A DNA stretch of 64,000 nt. Origin: Novosphingobium sp. PP1Y (lineage in GTDB: Bacteria > Pseudomonadota > Alphaproteobacteria > Sphingomonadales > Sphingomonadaceae). Of the stretch, positions 16,792 through 26,111 are shown piece by piece; position 1 is the stretch's first letter, and every line of letters starts with the position of its first letter. Position numbers and translations under genes: made by a program. Where the stretch lies: assembly GCF_000253255.1 (NCBI RefSeq), contig NC_015580.1, positions 1,501,001 to 1,565,000 of the forward strand, in the 5' to 3' direction. The notes below the pieces were generated by a model. The model was not told where the DNA came from, made no database searches, and saw only the letters and a program-made list of their open reading frames with translations.

Positions 16792-18759
16792 ATGAGTGAT
16801 GAACAATCGGGTCGTGGTGCTGAAACCCCGTCGGTAATCAATCCGGCGATGTCTTCCGCGCATCCAGTCCCCGGGGGCCATGGTCATGGTTCCAACAACG
16901 TCGCCAAGCTCGCCTTCGGGGCGATCGGCGTCGTTTTTGGAGACATCGGTACCAGCCCGATCTACGCCTTTCGTGAAACTTTCGTCGGCCCGCACCCGCT
17001 GGCCATCGACGAATTGCACATTCTGGGCGTCGTCAGCCTGATCTTCTGGTCGATGACGCTGGTCGTATCGATCCAGTACGTGGGCATCCTGATGCGCGCG
17101 GACAACAAGGGGCAGGGCGGCAGCCTCGCCCTCGTCGCGCTGATTTCCGGTCACATCAAGAAATCGCGATACGGTGGTCTTGTCGTGCTGCTGGGCGTCT
17201 TTGCGACCTCGCTGTTCTACGGCGACTCGATGATTACCCCGGCGGTTTCGGTGCTCTCGGCGGTCGAAGGCCTGACAGTAGTCGAATCGCGCCTGGCGCC
17301 GCTCGTCCTGCCGATTGCGCTGGTCCTGCTGATTGGCCTGTTCGTTCTGCAGAAAAGCGGGACGGCCAAGGTGGGAGCGCTCTTCGCGCCCGTCATGGTG
17401 ATCTATTTCTCGGTCCTGGCGATCCTGGGCATCTATCACCTCGTGCAGATGCCCGGCGTGCTCGTCGCCCTGAACCCGTGGTACGCGATCCAGTTCTTCC
17501 TGACCGACAAGATGCTCGGCTTCCTGGCTCTCGGCTCGGTCGTGCTGGCCGTGACCGGCGCGGAAGCGCTCTATTCGGACATGGGCCACTTCGGGCGCGG
17601 CCCGATGCGCATGTCGTGGTTCGGCTTCGTAATGCCCTGCCTGCTGATCAACTACTTCGGCCAGGCGGCGATGATTCTCGGCCTGGACGATGCTTCGGCG
17701 GCAGAGGCGATGGAGAACCCGTTCTTCAACCTCGCGCCGGAATACCTGCGCCTGCCGCTCGTCATCCTGGCCACCTGCGCGACGTTCATCGCCAGCCAGG
17801 CGGTGATCTCGGGTGCGTTCTCGATCACCCACCAGGCGATGCAGCTTGGCTTCATCCCGCGCCTCTCGACCCGCCACACCAGCGAGCACGAAGTCGGGCA
17901 GATCTACATTCCCTTCGTGAACTGGGCGCTGATGACCGGCGTGATCGTGCTGGTCCTCGTCTTCCAGAACTCGTCGAACCTCGCTTCGGCCTATGGTATT
18001 GCGGTTACCGGCGCGATGCTCATCGACACCTGCCTGATGACGGTGTTGCTGATCGTGCTGTGGCGCTGGAAGCTGTGGCTGGCGATCCCGGTCATCGTTA
18101 CATTCTTCATCGTCGATGGCGCCTACTTCGCTGCGAACGCGACCAAGATCGCGGATGGCGGCTGGTTCCCGCTGCTGATCGGCGGTATTGCCTTCACGCT
18201 GCTGACGACCTGGAACAAGGGCCGCCGCCTCATGCGCCTGCGCATGACCGAGGCCGCCTTGCCGCTCAACGTCTTCGCCAAGAGCGCGCACGGCAGCGCT
18301 GCGCGCGTACCGGGTACGGCGATCTTCATGGCATCGAGCAATGTCGGCGTGCCCTCGGCGCTGCTGCACAACATCAAGCACAACAAGGTGCTGCATGAGC
18401 GCGTTGTCGTGCTGACCGTCGAAGTGGCCGATGTGCCCTATGTCGAGGCAAGCGAGCGCTACGAGGTTTCGGACCTCGGGCAGGGCTTCTATCGCCTGAC
18501 GCTGCGCTATGGCTTCATGGAAGAGACTGATATCCCCGTAGCGCTGGCCAATACCCAGATCTGCGGCGCTCCGTTCGAGATGATGAAGACCAGCTTCTTC
18601 CTCTCCCGTCAGACGCTGCTTCCGGCTGCTAAGCCGGGCATGGCAATCTGGCGCGAAAAGCTCTTTGCGTGGATGATGCGCAATGCGGCCAGTGCGATGG
18701 AGTTCTTCCGCCTGCCGACCAACCGCGTCGTCGAACTGGGCAGCCAGCTCGAGATCTGA
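16792..18759 (+). CDS. kup: KUP-type low-affinity potassium transporter
   Basis: 655 residues, the usual Kup size. The signature near the N-terminus is GAIGVVFGDIGTSPIYAFRE, and about 12 transmembrane helices follow. Downstream landmarks are YGDSMITPAVSVLSAVEG and GAEALYSDMGHFGR. The cytoplasmic C-terminal domain ends in EFFRLPTNRVVELGSQLEI. It takes up K+ with protons. A terminator follows 40 bases after the stop. No other potassium gene is adjacent. Confidence 0.95.
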   Translation: MSDEQSGRGAETPSVINPAMSSAHPVPGGHGHGSNNVAKLAFGAIGVVFGDIGTSPIYAFRETFVGPHPLAIDELHILGVVSLIFWSMTLVVSIQYVGILMRADNKGQGGSLALVALISGHIKKSRYGGLVVLLGVFATSLFYGDSMITPAVSVLSAVEGLTVVESRLAPLVLPIALVLLIGLFVLQKSGTAKVGALFAPVMVIYFSVLAILGIYHLVQMPGVLVALNPWYAIQFFLTDKMLGFLALGSVVLAVTGAEALYSDMGHFGRGPMRMSWFGFVMPCLLINYFGQAAMILGLDDASAAEAMENPFFNLAPEYLRLPLVILATCATFIASQAVISGAFSITHQAMQLGFIPRLSTRHTSEHEVGQIYIPFVNWALMTGVIVLVLVFQNSSNLASAYGIAVTGAMLIDTCLMTVLLIVLWRWKLWLAIPVIVTFFIVDGAYFAANATKIADGGWFPLLIGGIAFTLLTTWNKGRRLMRLRMTEAALPLNVFAKSAHGSAARVPGTAIFMASSNVGVPSALLHNIKHNKVLHERVVVLTVEVADVPYVEASERYEVSDLGQGFYRLTLRYGFMEETDIPVALANTQICGAPFEMMKTSFFLSRQTLLPAAKPGMAIWREKLFAWMMRNAASAMEFFRLPTNRVVELGSQLEI

Positions 18760-18798
18760 TCGCGCAGTCCGTCTTCCCTCTTGAGAGGACAGCAAAAA

Positions 18799-18832
18799 GG
18801 GCGGACCTGCTGCGAAGGCAGGCCCGCCCTTT
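18799..18832. terminator. bidirectional terminator between kup and the 18,850 gene
   Basis: A strong stem GGGCGGACCTGC / GCAGGCCCGCCC with loop TGCGAAG, flanked by AAAAA on the left and TTT on the right, lies between two convergent genes. It could therefore terminate transcription from both sides. Confidence 0.8.
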
Positions 18833-18849
18833 GCGTTTCCGGTGACCGA

Positions 18850-19422
18850 TCAGCCGAGGTTGGCGCTGACCATGCAGTAGATCATCGGAATCGACAGCAG
18901 CGTGTTGAGACGGCTGGCAATCAGCGCGCGCGGCGCGGCGGCGGCTTTCTCCTCGGCGCTGGCTTCGACGATGCCCAGGATCTTCTTCTGGGCGGGCCAG
19001 ATGATGAACCAGACGTTGAAGGCCATGACGAGGGCCATCCACATGCCCACGCCGATCAGCGCGACGGCTCCAACGCCCGCGAAGCTGAGCGCCTGGACGA
19101 GGTAGCCGCTGGCCCACGCGACGACGAGCCCGGTGATGACCGTGAACAGCGCCGCATAGCGGAAGTAGAATAGCACCTTGGGCGCGATGTGCCCGGTGAC
19201 CGCGCCTTTCTGCTCCGCCGGGATCGACGGCATCAGCGGCACTTGCACGAAGTTGAGATAGTAGAGCAGGCCGATCCACAGGATCCCGAAAAAGACGTGG
19301 AGCCAGCGGAAGACCGAATTGAGATTGACCGGTGAGTATGGCGCGAAGGCCAGCATGATCAGGATCGCGAGCGCGATACCTACACCCAGGACGAGATTCA
19401 GGTTTCCGAACAGTTTCGCCAT
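18850..19422 (-). CDS. PuuD-like (urate hydroxylase N-terminal domain) membrane protein
   Basis: 190 residues with about five membrane segments. The stretch FRWLHVFFGILWIGLLYYLN and NFVQVPLMPSIPAEQKG resembles the membrane domain of PuuD-type urate oxidases (Urate_ox_N). Conserved histidines are in WLHVFFG and a GHIAPKVLFYFRY segment. The soluble cytochrome c domain of PuuD is absent, and no purine-degradation genes are nearby, so a urate role is not supported. It is probably a redox-linked membrane protein of unknown function. It is common in sphingomonads. Confidence 0.65.
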   Translation of the reverse strand: MAKLFGNLNLVLGVGIALAILIMLAFAPYSPVNLNSVFRWLHVFFGILWIGLLYYLNFVQVPLMPSIPAEQKGAVTGHIAPKVLFYFRYAALFTVITGLVVAWASGYLVQALSFAGVGAVALIGVGMWMALVMAFNVWFIIWPAQKKILGIVEASAEEKAAAAPRALIASRLNTLLSIPMIYCMVSANLG

Positions 19423-19556
19423 TGCATCCCCCTTTATGTTCTTGCGCCGGCCCCCCTGCTGTTGGCGTTAGTCAGCGACCGGCAACGCACTATCGCGATT
19501 CCGGCACGGCTTGTCACATGAAATCATGGGATGGGGAGGAGGACCTTCCCGCAGGC

Positions 19557-20231
19557 TCAGTCGTGCGGGGGATTCTCGATCAGCTCTTCCTTCGCAGTTT
19601 CGCCCATGCCGTGCCTGAGCACCATGGGCAGCTGCGAGAAAGTAAAGAGGAAGGAAATCACCGTGAAACCCCAGAGCTTGGCCTGCAGCCACGTATCGAA
19701 AGTGATGACCCCGATATGCTTGGCATAGACGAGCGCGGTGTTGAGGACGGCCAGGAACAGGAAGAACCACGCCCAATTGCGCGAGAGTTTCATCCAGCCG
19801 GTCTCGTCCAGACCCTCGAAGGCTGACTGCAGAAGATACTTGAGCATCGGCTTGCCGCGCCAAAGCCCGATGAAGAGTACCCCGGAGAACATCAGGTAAA
19901 CCGCGGTTGGCTTGATCATGATCCACAGCGGATCGTGGAAGATCACGGTCAGAGCGCCGAAGCCTACGATCAGCACCGTCGTCAGCCAGAGCATCGGCGA
20001 GATATGGCCCAGCCGCCACTTGGAGACGACGAGGGCGATCACGGTGGCAGCCATGAAGGCGAGCGTGCCCTTGATGACGGCGGCTACAGTGGCGATGCTG
20101 TCCTCGCTGTCAGCCGGTGAATAGTGCCGGTAGGCAAGGAAGAAGATCAGCAGCGGTCCGTAGTCGACCACGAGATTGAGCCAGGAGCTGCGCGGCTTTT
20201 CCTCGGCCTTGGCGGGGGATGCTTGGGTCAT
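19557..20231 (-). CDS. yciB: inner membrane-spanning protein YciB (septation protein A)
   Basis: 224 residues with five to six membrane helices. Family landmarks are VVDYGPLLIFFLAYRHY, HDPLWIMIKPTAVYLMFSGVL, LNTALVYAKHIG and FTFSQLPMVLRHG. YciB/IspZ-family proteins affect cell-envelope integrity and division in enterobacteria; the biochemical activity is not established. The start overlaps the ftsY stop (TGATG), so it is translated from the dapF-mtaB-ftsY-yciB transcript. Confidence 0.9.
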   Translation of the reverse strand: MTQASPAKAEEKPRSSWLNLVVDYGPLLIFFLAYRHYSPADSEDSIATVAAVIKGTLAFMAATVIALVVSKWRLGHISPMLWLTTVLIVGFGALTVIFHDPLWIMIKPTAVYLMFSGVLFIGLWRGKPMLKYLLQSAFEGLDETGWMKLSRNWAWFFLFLAVLNTALVYAKHIGVITFDTWLQAKLWGFTVISFLFTFSQLPMVLRHGMGETAKEELIENPPHD

Positions 20232-21169
20232 CAGGCGATTCCGGCGATAACCCGGGCCACGAGGTCCGGGTTGAAGGGGCGCAGGTCGTCGATCTTTTCA
20301 CCGACGCCGATGGCATGGATGGGAAGCCCGTATTGCTCGGCCGCTGCGACGAGGACGCCGCCGCGTGCAGTGCCGTCCAACTTGGTCATGATCAAGCCGG
20401 AGACGCCCGCGACTTCCTTGAAGATCTCGATCTGCGACAGCGCGTTCTGACCGTTGGTGGCATCGAGCACCAGGACCACGTCGTGCGGGGCCTCGGGGTT
20501 GAGGCGGCCCAGGACGCGGCGGATCTTGGCCAGCTCGTCCATCAGCTCGCGCTTGTTCTGCAGGCGTCCTGCGGTGTCGACGATCAGCGCGTCAATGCCC
20601 TGGTCGGTCGCAGCCTTGACCGCATCGAACACGACGGAAGCCGGATCGCCGCCTTCGGGGCCCTTGACGATGGGAACGCCCAGCCGTTCGGCCCAGACGC
20701 CAAGCTGGCCGATGGCCGCGGCACGGAAGGTATCGCCCGCTGCCAGCATGACCGAATAGTCCTGTTCCTGGAACAGGTGCGCCAGCTTGGCGATCGTCGT
20801 GGTCTTGCCCGATCCGTTGACGCCGATCACGAGGATCACTTGCGGACGCGGGAAAGCCACCACGTCGAGCGGCCTTGCGACAGGGCGCAGGATGTCGGCG
20901 ATCTCGCGCGCGACGACTTCCATGATCGCGCGCTCATCGGCATCGCGCTCGAAGCGTTCTTCGGCGAGCCGCTCGCGGATGCGGGCCGCGGCGCGCGGGC
21001 CGAGGTCCGACATGATCAGGGCGTCCTCGATGTCGTCGAGCTGGCCATCGTCCAGGCGGGTCTTGCCGACGATACCGGCGAGGTTGCCGGTCAGCCGTTC
21101 GGAGGTCTTGCGAAAGCCTCCGAAGAGGCGTTCGGACCAGGCGTCGTTGGGGGCGCCTTCGTCACTCAT
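20231..21169 (-). CDS. ftsY: signal recognition particle receptor FtsY
   Basis: 312 residues holding the NG domains of the SRP receptor GTPase. The P-loop is GVNGSGKTTTIAKLAHLF, then DTAGRLQNKRELMDEL and TKLDGTARGG. The long acidic A domain of E. coli FtsY is missing; the N-terminus is short (MSDEGAPNDAWSERLFGGF), as in many alphaproteobacteria. It docks SRP-ribosome complexes at the membrane. Its start overlaps mtaB by four bases (ATGA). Confidence 0.96.
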   Translation of the reverse strand: MSDEGAPNDAWSERLFGGFRKTSERLTGNLAGIVGKTRLDDGQLDDIEDALIMSDLGPRAAARIRERLAEERFERDADERAIMEVVAREIADILRPVARPLDVVAFPRPQVILVIGVNGSGKTTTIAKLAHLFQEQDYSVMLAAGDTFRAAAIGQLGVWAERLGVPIVKGPEGGDPASVVFDAVKAATDQGIDALIVDTAGRLQNKRELMDELAKIRRVLGRLNPEAPHDVVLVLDATNGQNALSQIEIFKEVAGVSGLIMTKLDGTARGGVLVAAAEQYGLPIHAIGVGEKIDDLRPFNPDLVARVIAGIA

Positions 21170-22344
21170 ACTTCCAGTATTCCTTCGACTGCCTTTCCAG
21201 GCGTGATGCGTAGCAGTGCGCCGGGATGCGTGCCCTCGGGAAGGCGCACGGTCGCGAAGTTCTCGGCATGGCCGGTCCCGCCTTTCTCGGCAAGCACTGT
21301 CAGCGTCTTACCGACAAGGCCTTCCAGCCAAGTGTCGCGCTGGCGGGCGATGGTGGTACGCAATTCCGCGGCACGGGCCTTGATCAGCGGCGGGCTGACC
21401 TGCGGCATGCGAGCGGCCGGGGTACCCGGTCGCTGCGAGTAGGGGAAGACGTGCCCGTGCACGATCTGCAGGCTTTCGACGATCGAGAGGCTGTTGGCGT
21501 GCGCGGCTTCGTCCTCGGTTGGGAATCCGGCGATGATGTCCGCGCCCACGGCAAGATCGCCGCGGTGGGCCCGCAGCCCTTCGACAAGCGCGATGGCATC
21601 GGCTCGGCTGTGGCGCCGCTTCATCCGCTTGAGGATGAGATCGTCGCCATGCTGTAGTGAAAGATGCACATGCGGCATCATGCGCGGTTCATGCGCAAGC
21701 AGTTCGAACAGGCCGGGGTCCACTTCCGCGCCGTCGATCGAGGACAGGCGCAGGCGGGGCAGGGCGGCGAAGCGGGCCAGGATCGCTTCGCCCAGTGCGC
21801 CCAGTCGCGGAGCGCCGGGCAGGTCGCTGCCCCAGGAGGTAAGGTCGACCCCGGTAAGGACGATCTCGCCCACTCCCGCATCGACATGCACGGCGATGTC
21901 TTCGATCACTTCGGCCACGCTGCGCGAACGGCTCGGACCACGGCCTTGCGGGATCACGCAGAAGGTGCAGGCATGGTCGCAGCCGTTCTGCACCTGCACG
22001 AAGCCGCGCGTGTAGCCACCCTTTGCGCGAAGGGGCGGGGCAGCAGGCACGTTCCAGGCGCGTGGATCGAGCTTGGCGGTGTTGGCGACGAGGCCGTCCA
22101 CCTCGGGCATCTGCCCCAGCATCTCGCGCTCCACTTCGGCGGCGCAGCCGGTGACGATAAGGCGCGCGTCGGGCCGCGCGCGGCGGGCGCGGCGGATCGC
22201 TTGCCGGGTCTGGCGCACGGCTTCGGCCGTCACGGCGCAGGAATTGATCACGACAAGATCCCGCGCCTCGCCGAGCAGGCCGCGCAGGGATTCGCTTTCC
22301 GCGATGTTGAGGCGGCAGCCGAGGGAATGGACTTCGACCGTCAA
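21166..22344 (-). CDS. mtaB: tRNA N6-threonylcarbamoyladenosine (t6A) methylthiotransferase MtaB
   Basis: 392 residues from TTG 22,344. The longer open frame to 22,581 only shadows dapF and carries no family sequence. The N-terminal UPF0004 domain has cysteines in LGCRLN, NSCAVT and VTGCAAE for one Fe-S cluster. The radical SAM cluster motif is NGCDHACTFCVIPQGRG. MtaB adds a methylthio group to t6A37 in tRNA. The TTG overlaps the dapF stop (TTTGA) and the stop overlaps ftsY. Confidence 0.93.
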   Translation of the reverse strand: MTVEVHSLGCRLNIAESESLRGLLGEARDLVVINSCAVTAEAVRQTRQAIRRARRARPDARLIVTGCAAEVEREMLGQMPEVDGLVANTAKLDPRAWNVPAAPPLRAKGGYTRGFVQVQNGCDHACTFCVIPQGRGPSRSRSVAEVIEDIAVHVDAGVGEIVLTGVDLTSWGSDLPGAPRLGALGEAILARFAALPRLRLSSIDGAEVDPGLFELLAHEPRMMPHVHLSLQHGDDLILKRMKRRHSRADAIALVEGLRAHRGDLAVGADIIAGFPTEDEAAHANSLSIVESLQIVHGHVFPYSQRPGTPAARMPQVSPPLIKARAAELRTTIARQRDTWLEGLVGKTLTVLAEKGGTGHAENFATVRLPEGTHPGALLRITPGKAVEGILEV

Positions 22345-23174
22345 ACCTTGGTCCCGCCCGCAGGCATCCCGTAATCGGCCGGATCGAACGAGCCGCGGAA
22401 GCTCTCGGTCGCCGGACCGGTCATGACGATCTCGCCGTCCTCGCGCCATTCGATGACGAGCGGCCCGCCAGGAAGGGTCACGGTGACGCGGCGATCGACC
22501 AGGCCGCGCTTCATCGCTCCGATGGCCGTCGCGCAGGCGCCGGTGCCGCAGGCGCGGGTAAGGCCGGCGCCGCGTTCCCACACGCGCAGGGTCATCGCGT
22601 CGCGTGCGGTCACTGCAGCGACATTGACGTTGATCCTCTCGGGGAACAGCGGGTCGTTCTCGATCAGCGGGCCGAGCCGGTCCATTTCGACCGCATAGGG
22701 ATCGGCGACGAAGAAGATCACGTGCGGATTGCCGACGTTGACGGCGATGGGATCGGTCAGCTCATCCCAGCCTACCGGCATGGAATGGGTGTCCATTGCA
22801 TAGGCAAGCGGAATGCGGTCCCAGTCGAAGCGGGGCTTGCCCATTTCGACGGAAATGCCGCTGTCGCTTGGCGAGGCGTGGAGCAAGCCGCCCAGCGTCT
22901 CGATCCGGGCCGGCTGGCCGTGCAGCAGGCCGACCGCGCGGGTGGCATTGCCGCATGCCTCCACTTCGCTGCCGTCGGCATTGAAGATGCGCATGCGGAA
23001 ATCCCCCTCGGAAGAGGGCTCAAGCAGGATCAGCTGGTCGCAGCCGATGCCGGTGTGGCGGTCGGCAAGGGCAGATGCGGCAGCGGAGTCGATCGGCGGC
23101 AGGGCGCGCTCACGCGCGTCCAGCACGATGAAGTCGTTGCCCAGCCCATGCATCTTGGTGAATTCGATCCGCAT
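22341..23174 (-). CDS. dapF: diaminopimelate epimerase
   Basis: 277 residues. It interconverts LL- and meso-diaminopimelate for lysine and peptidoglycan. The two catalytic cysteines are Cys74 in EVEACGNATRAVG and Cys209 in LTRACGTGACATA. The N-terminus FTKMHGLGNDFIVLDA is diagnostic. It is the first gene of the minus-strand group dapF-mtaB-ftsY-yciB, all joined by overlaps. Confidence 0.97.
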   Translation of the reverse strand: MRIEFTKMHGLGNDFIVLDARERALPPIDSAAASALADRHTGIGCDQLILLEPSSEGDFRMRIFNADGSEVEACGNATRAVGLLHGQPARIETLGGLLHASPSDSGISVEMGKPRFDWDRIPLAYAMDTHSMPVGWDELTDPIAVNVGNPHVIFFVADPYAVEMDRLGPLIENDPLFPERINVNVAAVTARDAMTLRVWERGAGLTRACGTGACATAIGAMKRGLVDRRVTVTLPGGPLVIEWREDGEIVMTGPATESFRGSFDPADYGMPAGGTKV

Positions 23175-23236
23175 GGCGCGCGATCTATGCGTTGGCGGGC
23201 CTCAGGTCCAGTGGTGATGCGTCGAAAAGGAGCCGA

Positions 23237-24964
23237 TCAGGCGCGCTTTGCGGGCTTGATTGCGGGATCGACAGGCGTGTCCTGCGTGTCCGCCTGCGCA
23301 GTGGGCAGATCCTGCACAGCGCCGCGGCGTAGCTGCGGCAGTTCGCTTTCAAGGAACTGGCGGTTGGCGATCAGTTCGATGCCGCCCAGCCATTCGCTGA
23401 CCTCACGGGCCGGCTGCGGCCTGCCATAGTAATATCCCTGCCCGGTAATGCTGCCGAATTCCATCAGCCGTTCAAGCACCGCGCCGTTCTCGATACCTTC
23501 GGCCGTAATCGGCATGTCCAGCCCCTTGCCGAGCTGGGCGATGGCATTGACGATTGCGGCGCTGTCCTTGTTGTCGACAAGGCTGGATACGAAACTGCGG
23601 TCGATCTTGATGCGGTCGAAGGGCAGGCTGCGCAGCTGTGCGAGCGAGCTGTAGCCGGTGCCGAAATCGTCGAGGCTGACCTTGATACCCTGGTTCTTGA
23701 GACTGGTGATCAGCGAACGGACCTGGGCGATGTTCTGGTGCAGGCAGGATTCGGTGATTTCGATCTCCAGCCTGTGCGGCGGAAACTTCGCCTCGATCAG
23801 TAGCTTGATCAGCTTCTGGGCGAACCAGGGGTCGCGCAGCTGCATTGGCGAGATGTTGACCGAGAGGGTGAGATGGTCGTCCCAGGTCTTGGCATCTTCG
23901 AGTGCCTGCGAGATCACGCTTTCCGACAGGTCGGCAATCGCGCCGATCTCTTCGGCGATGGGAATGAAAAGGTCCGGTGCGACGATGCCGAACTTGGGCG
24001 AATCCCAGCGCGCGAGCATCTCGAAACCGATCAGTTTGCCGGTCTGCAACTCGATCTGCTGTTCGTAGAAGGGTACGAATTCCTGGCGCGGGATGCCCTG
24101 CCGGATGCCGTGTTCGATCTCGCTGCGAAAGCGCATCTCGTCGGCCATCTGGGCTTCGAACCAATAATAGCTGTTCCGGCCGCGGCGCTTGGCATGGTAC
24201 ATCGCGATGTCGGCGCGTTCGAGCAGCGTGCGGGCATCGGGCAATTCGTCGTCGATGCCCAGCAGGTCGGAACGGGCGAGCCCGACCGAAGCGGTCACTT
24301 CGAGCAGCAGCGTGTCGATGGCGATCGGGCGGCTCATCCGGTCGACGAGGGATTCGGCGACCTGATCGAGGAATTCGTCGCGGCCCGTGTCGAAGGCGAG
24401 GGCGACGGCGAATTCGTCACCGCCGATCCGGCCGATGACGGCCTGTTGTGGCAGGCTTGCCGAAATCCGGCGCGCGCACTCCTGCAGCAGGAGATCGCCG
24501 GTCTTGTGGCCGTTGTAGTCGTTGATCTGCTTGAAGTTGTCGAGGTCGATCATCATCAGGACGACCGCGCGATCCTCAACCTGATTGTCGGCGAGCAACT
24601 TGGCGACACCGGTGTTGAAGCTGCGGCGATTGAGATAGCCGGTCAGCGGATCGGTCTCGGCCAGCAGGCGGGCCTGCCGTTCGGCGCGCTTGCGCAGCTT
24701 GATCTCGTCGCAAAGCTGGCGGTAGCGGCTCCAGCCGAAGATGATGATCGCGATGTTGAGCAGGAAGGCATTGAGGATGAAGTTGTCCGGTCCGGGCCCG
24801 CGCTCGAGGATCGAGCGTACGACCGCGGGACCGACTTCACTACCTGTCGCGACGAACAGGAGGATCGCGGCGGTGACAATGCCGAGCGCGACGACGTCGA
24901 TCTGACGGTCATCCGCTTGATCGGCGCAGACGTCCTGAATGTCTGCCACCTTGGTTGCTGTCAC
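23237..24964 (-). CDS. membrane GGDEF-EAL cyclic di-GMP protein
   Basis: 575 residues. Two hydrophobic segments (about 23-40 and 62-78) anchor it. The GGDEF domain (about 100-270) has RIGGDEFAVAL at 179-189. The EAL domain (about 285-545) has GFEMLARW (E315, EML instead of EAL), VNISPMQL and DDFGTGYSSLAQL. Both catalytic cores look intact, so it may make and break c-di-GMP. No RxxD inhibitory I-site lies at the usual place before GGDEF (PQQA there). No sensor domain is evident. It is separate from neighbours. Confidence 0.9.
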   Translation of the reverse strand: MTATKVADIQDVCADQADDRQIDVVALGIVTAAILLFVATGSEVGPAVVRSILERGPGPDNFILNAFLLNIAIIIFGWSRYRQLCDEIKLRKRAERQARLLAETDPLTGYLNRRSFNTGVAKLLADNQVEDRAVVLMMIDLDNFKQINDYNGHKTGDLLLQECARRISASLPQQAVIGRIGGDEFAVALAFDTGRDEFLDQVAESLVDRMSRPIAIDTLLLEVTASVGLARSDLLGIDDELPDARTLLERADIAMYHAKRRGRNSYYWFEAQMADEMRFRSEIEHGIRQGIPRQEFVPFYEQQIELQTGKLIGFEMLARWDSPKFGIVAPDLFIPIAEEIGAIADLSESVISQALEDAKTWDDHLTLSVNISPMQLRDPWFAQKLIKLLIEAKFPPHRLEIEITESCLHQNIAQVRSLITSLKNQGIKVSLDDFGTGYSSLAQLRSLPFDRIKIDRSFVSSLVDNKDSAAIVNAIAQLGKGLDMPITAEGIENGAVLERLMEFGSITGQGYYYGRPQPAREVSEWLGGIELIANRQFLESELPQLRRGAVQDLPTAQADTQDTPVDPAIKPAKRA

Positions 24965-25096
24965 CGAAAATCCCCCCGGAGCTGGAATGTCCTGGGACGT
25001 TTACCGGGTTAAGCTGAAATTTCCGTAAAGCCTGCCGTTATTGTCGTGGAGGGGCCTTGTCACCGTGCCCGATCAAGGTCTCTCAACTTCCTGTTA

Positions 25097-26032
25097 TCAT
25101 GCGATAAGTCCGATTTCACGCAGACGCTCCTGCAGATAGTCGTCGGCAGTGATTACTTGCGGATAGCGATCCGGGTTTTCCGCAGTGACGCACTGGGGCA
25201 GGGTGACGAAGGGGAAATCGCTGCGCAAGTGCAGGAAGAACGGCATCGAGTAGCGACTGTGCGTGCTGCGGTCCCCTGCGGGATTGCGCACGCGGTGCGT
25301 GGTCGAGGGCAGGACATGGTTGGTCAGGCGCTGCAGCATGTCGCCGATATTGACCACCATCGCCCCTTCGGGCGGCGCCACCGAGAGCCACTGGCCATTC
25401 TTGCCAAGCAGTTCGAGGCCTGCCTCCTCCGCGCCGAGCAACAGGGTAATGAGGTTGATGTCCTCATGCGCGCCGGCCCGGATTGCACCACCCGCATCGC
25501 GGCTGACCGGGGGGTAGTGCAGCAGGCGCAGGACTGAGTTGCCGTTCTCGATGGCATGGTCGAACCAGCGCGCATCGAGGCCGAGGTCGATGGCGATCGC
25601 CGAGAGCAGTTCGGCGCCGACCCTGTCGAAAGCCGCGTAGAGCCGGGTGAAGGTTTTCTGGAAGTCCTCGATTTCCGCAGGCCAGATGTTGGGCGGCATG
25701 GTTGAGGCGAGCGGTGAACCGTCAGGCAGGTCGCGCCCGATGTGCCAGAATTCCTTGAGGTCTTTCTCCGTCGCGCCCTTGGCGACTTCGGTGCGAAACG
25801 GCGTGTAGCCGCGCGCCCCGCCCTGGCCGGCCTTGAAGTAGTGCATCTTGGTTTCGACCGGCAGCGCGAAGAACTCTCGGGTCAGGTCCCAGGCCCGCTC
25901 GATCAGATCCGGGGCGATACCGTGATCGCGCACCATGGCGAAACCGAAAGTCCGAAAGCTCTCGCCGATGAGCCCGGGCAGGGCTTCGCGGTCGGCGTCG
26001 AGACTGAGGACGGGGATTTCGGCAAGGTCCAT
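25097..26032 (-). CDS. isopenicillin N synthase-like 2OG-Fe(II) dioxygenase
   Basis: 311 residues with the DIOX_N region (IPVLSLDADREALPGLIGES, FGFAMVRDHGI). The C-terminal 2OG-FeII_Oxy core has HxD in GAHEDINLITLL, distal His in STTHRVRNPAGD and Arg of the RxS motif in SRYSMPFFLH. This is the bacterial branch related to isopenicillin N synthase and plant dioxygenases; family members oxidise small molecules. The substrate cannot be read from the sequence. It is divergent from the EVE gene across 79 bases that must hold both promoters. Confidence 0.88.
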   Translation of the reverse strand: MDLAEIPVLSLDADREALPGLIGESFRTFGFAMVRDHGIAPDLIERAWDLTREFFALPVETKMHYFKAGQGGARGYTPFRTEVAKGATEKDLKEFWHIGRDLPDGSPLASTMPPNIWPAEIEDFQKTFTRLYAAFDRVGAELLSAIAIDLGLDARWFDHAIENGNSVLRLLHYPPVSRDAGGAIRAGAHEDINLITLLLGAEEAGLELLGKNGQWLSVAPPEGAMVVNIGDMLQRLTNHVLPSTTHRVRNPAGDRSTHSRYSMPFFLHLRSDFPFVTLPQCVTAENPDRYPQVITADDYLQERLREIGLIA

Positions 26033-26111
26033 AGTGGTGCATTCCGTAGTGAATCGTTATGCGGCCTACCTAATTTGTTTCTGGACTTTAGTCGAAACGG
26101 AAAGGCAAAAG

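Noticed and set aside
16765..18795. A 676-codon minus-strand open frame opposite kup
   Set aside because: It is rich in His/Arg/Asp/Gln and without any family motif; it is the GC-bias shadow of kup.
18850..19422. Naming the membrane protein puuD (urate hydroxylase)
   Set aside because: The cytochrome c domain is absent and no purine catabolism genes are nearby, so only the domain resemblance is reported.
21166..22581. Extended mtaB start at 22,581
   Set aside because: The extra 79 residues are Arg-rich sequence overlapping dapF. The TTG at 22,344 gives the normal family N-terminus.
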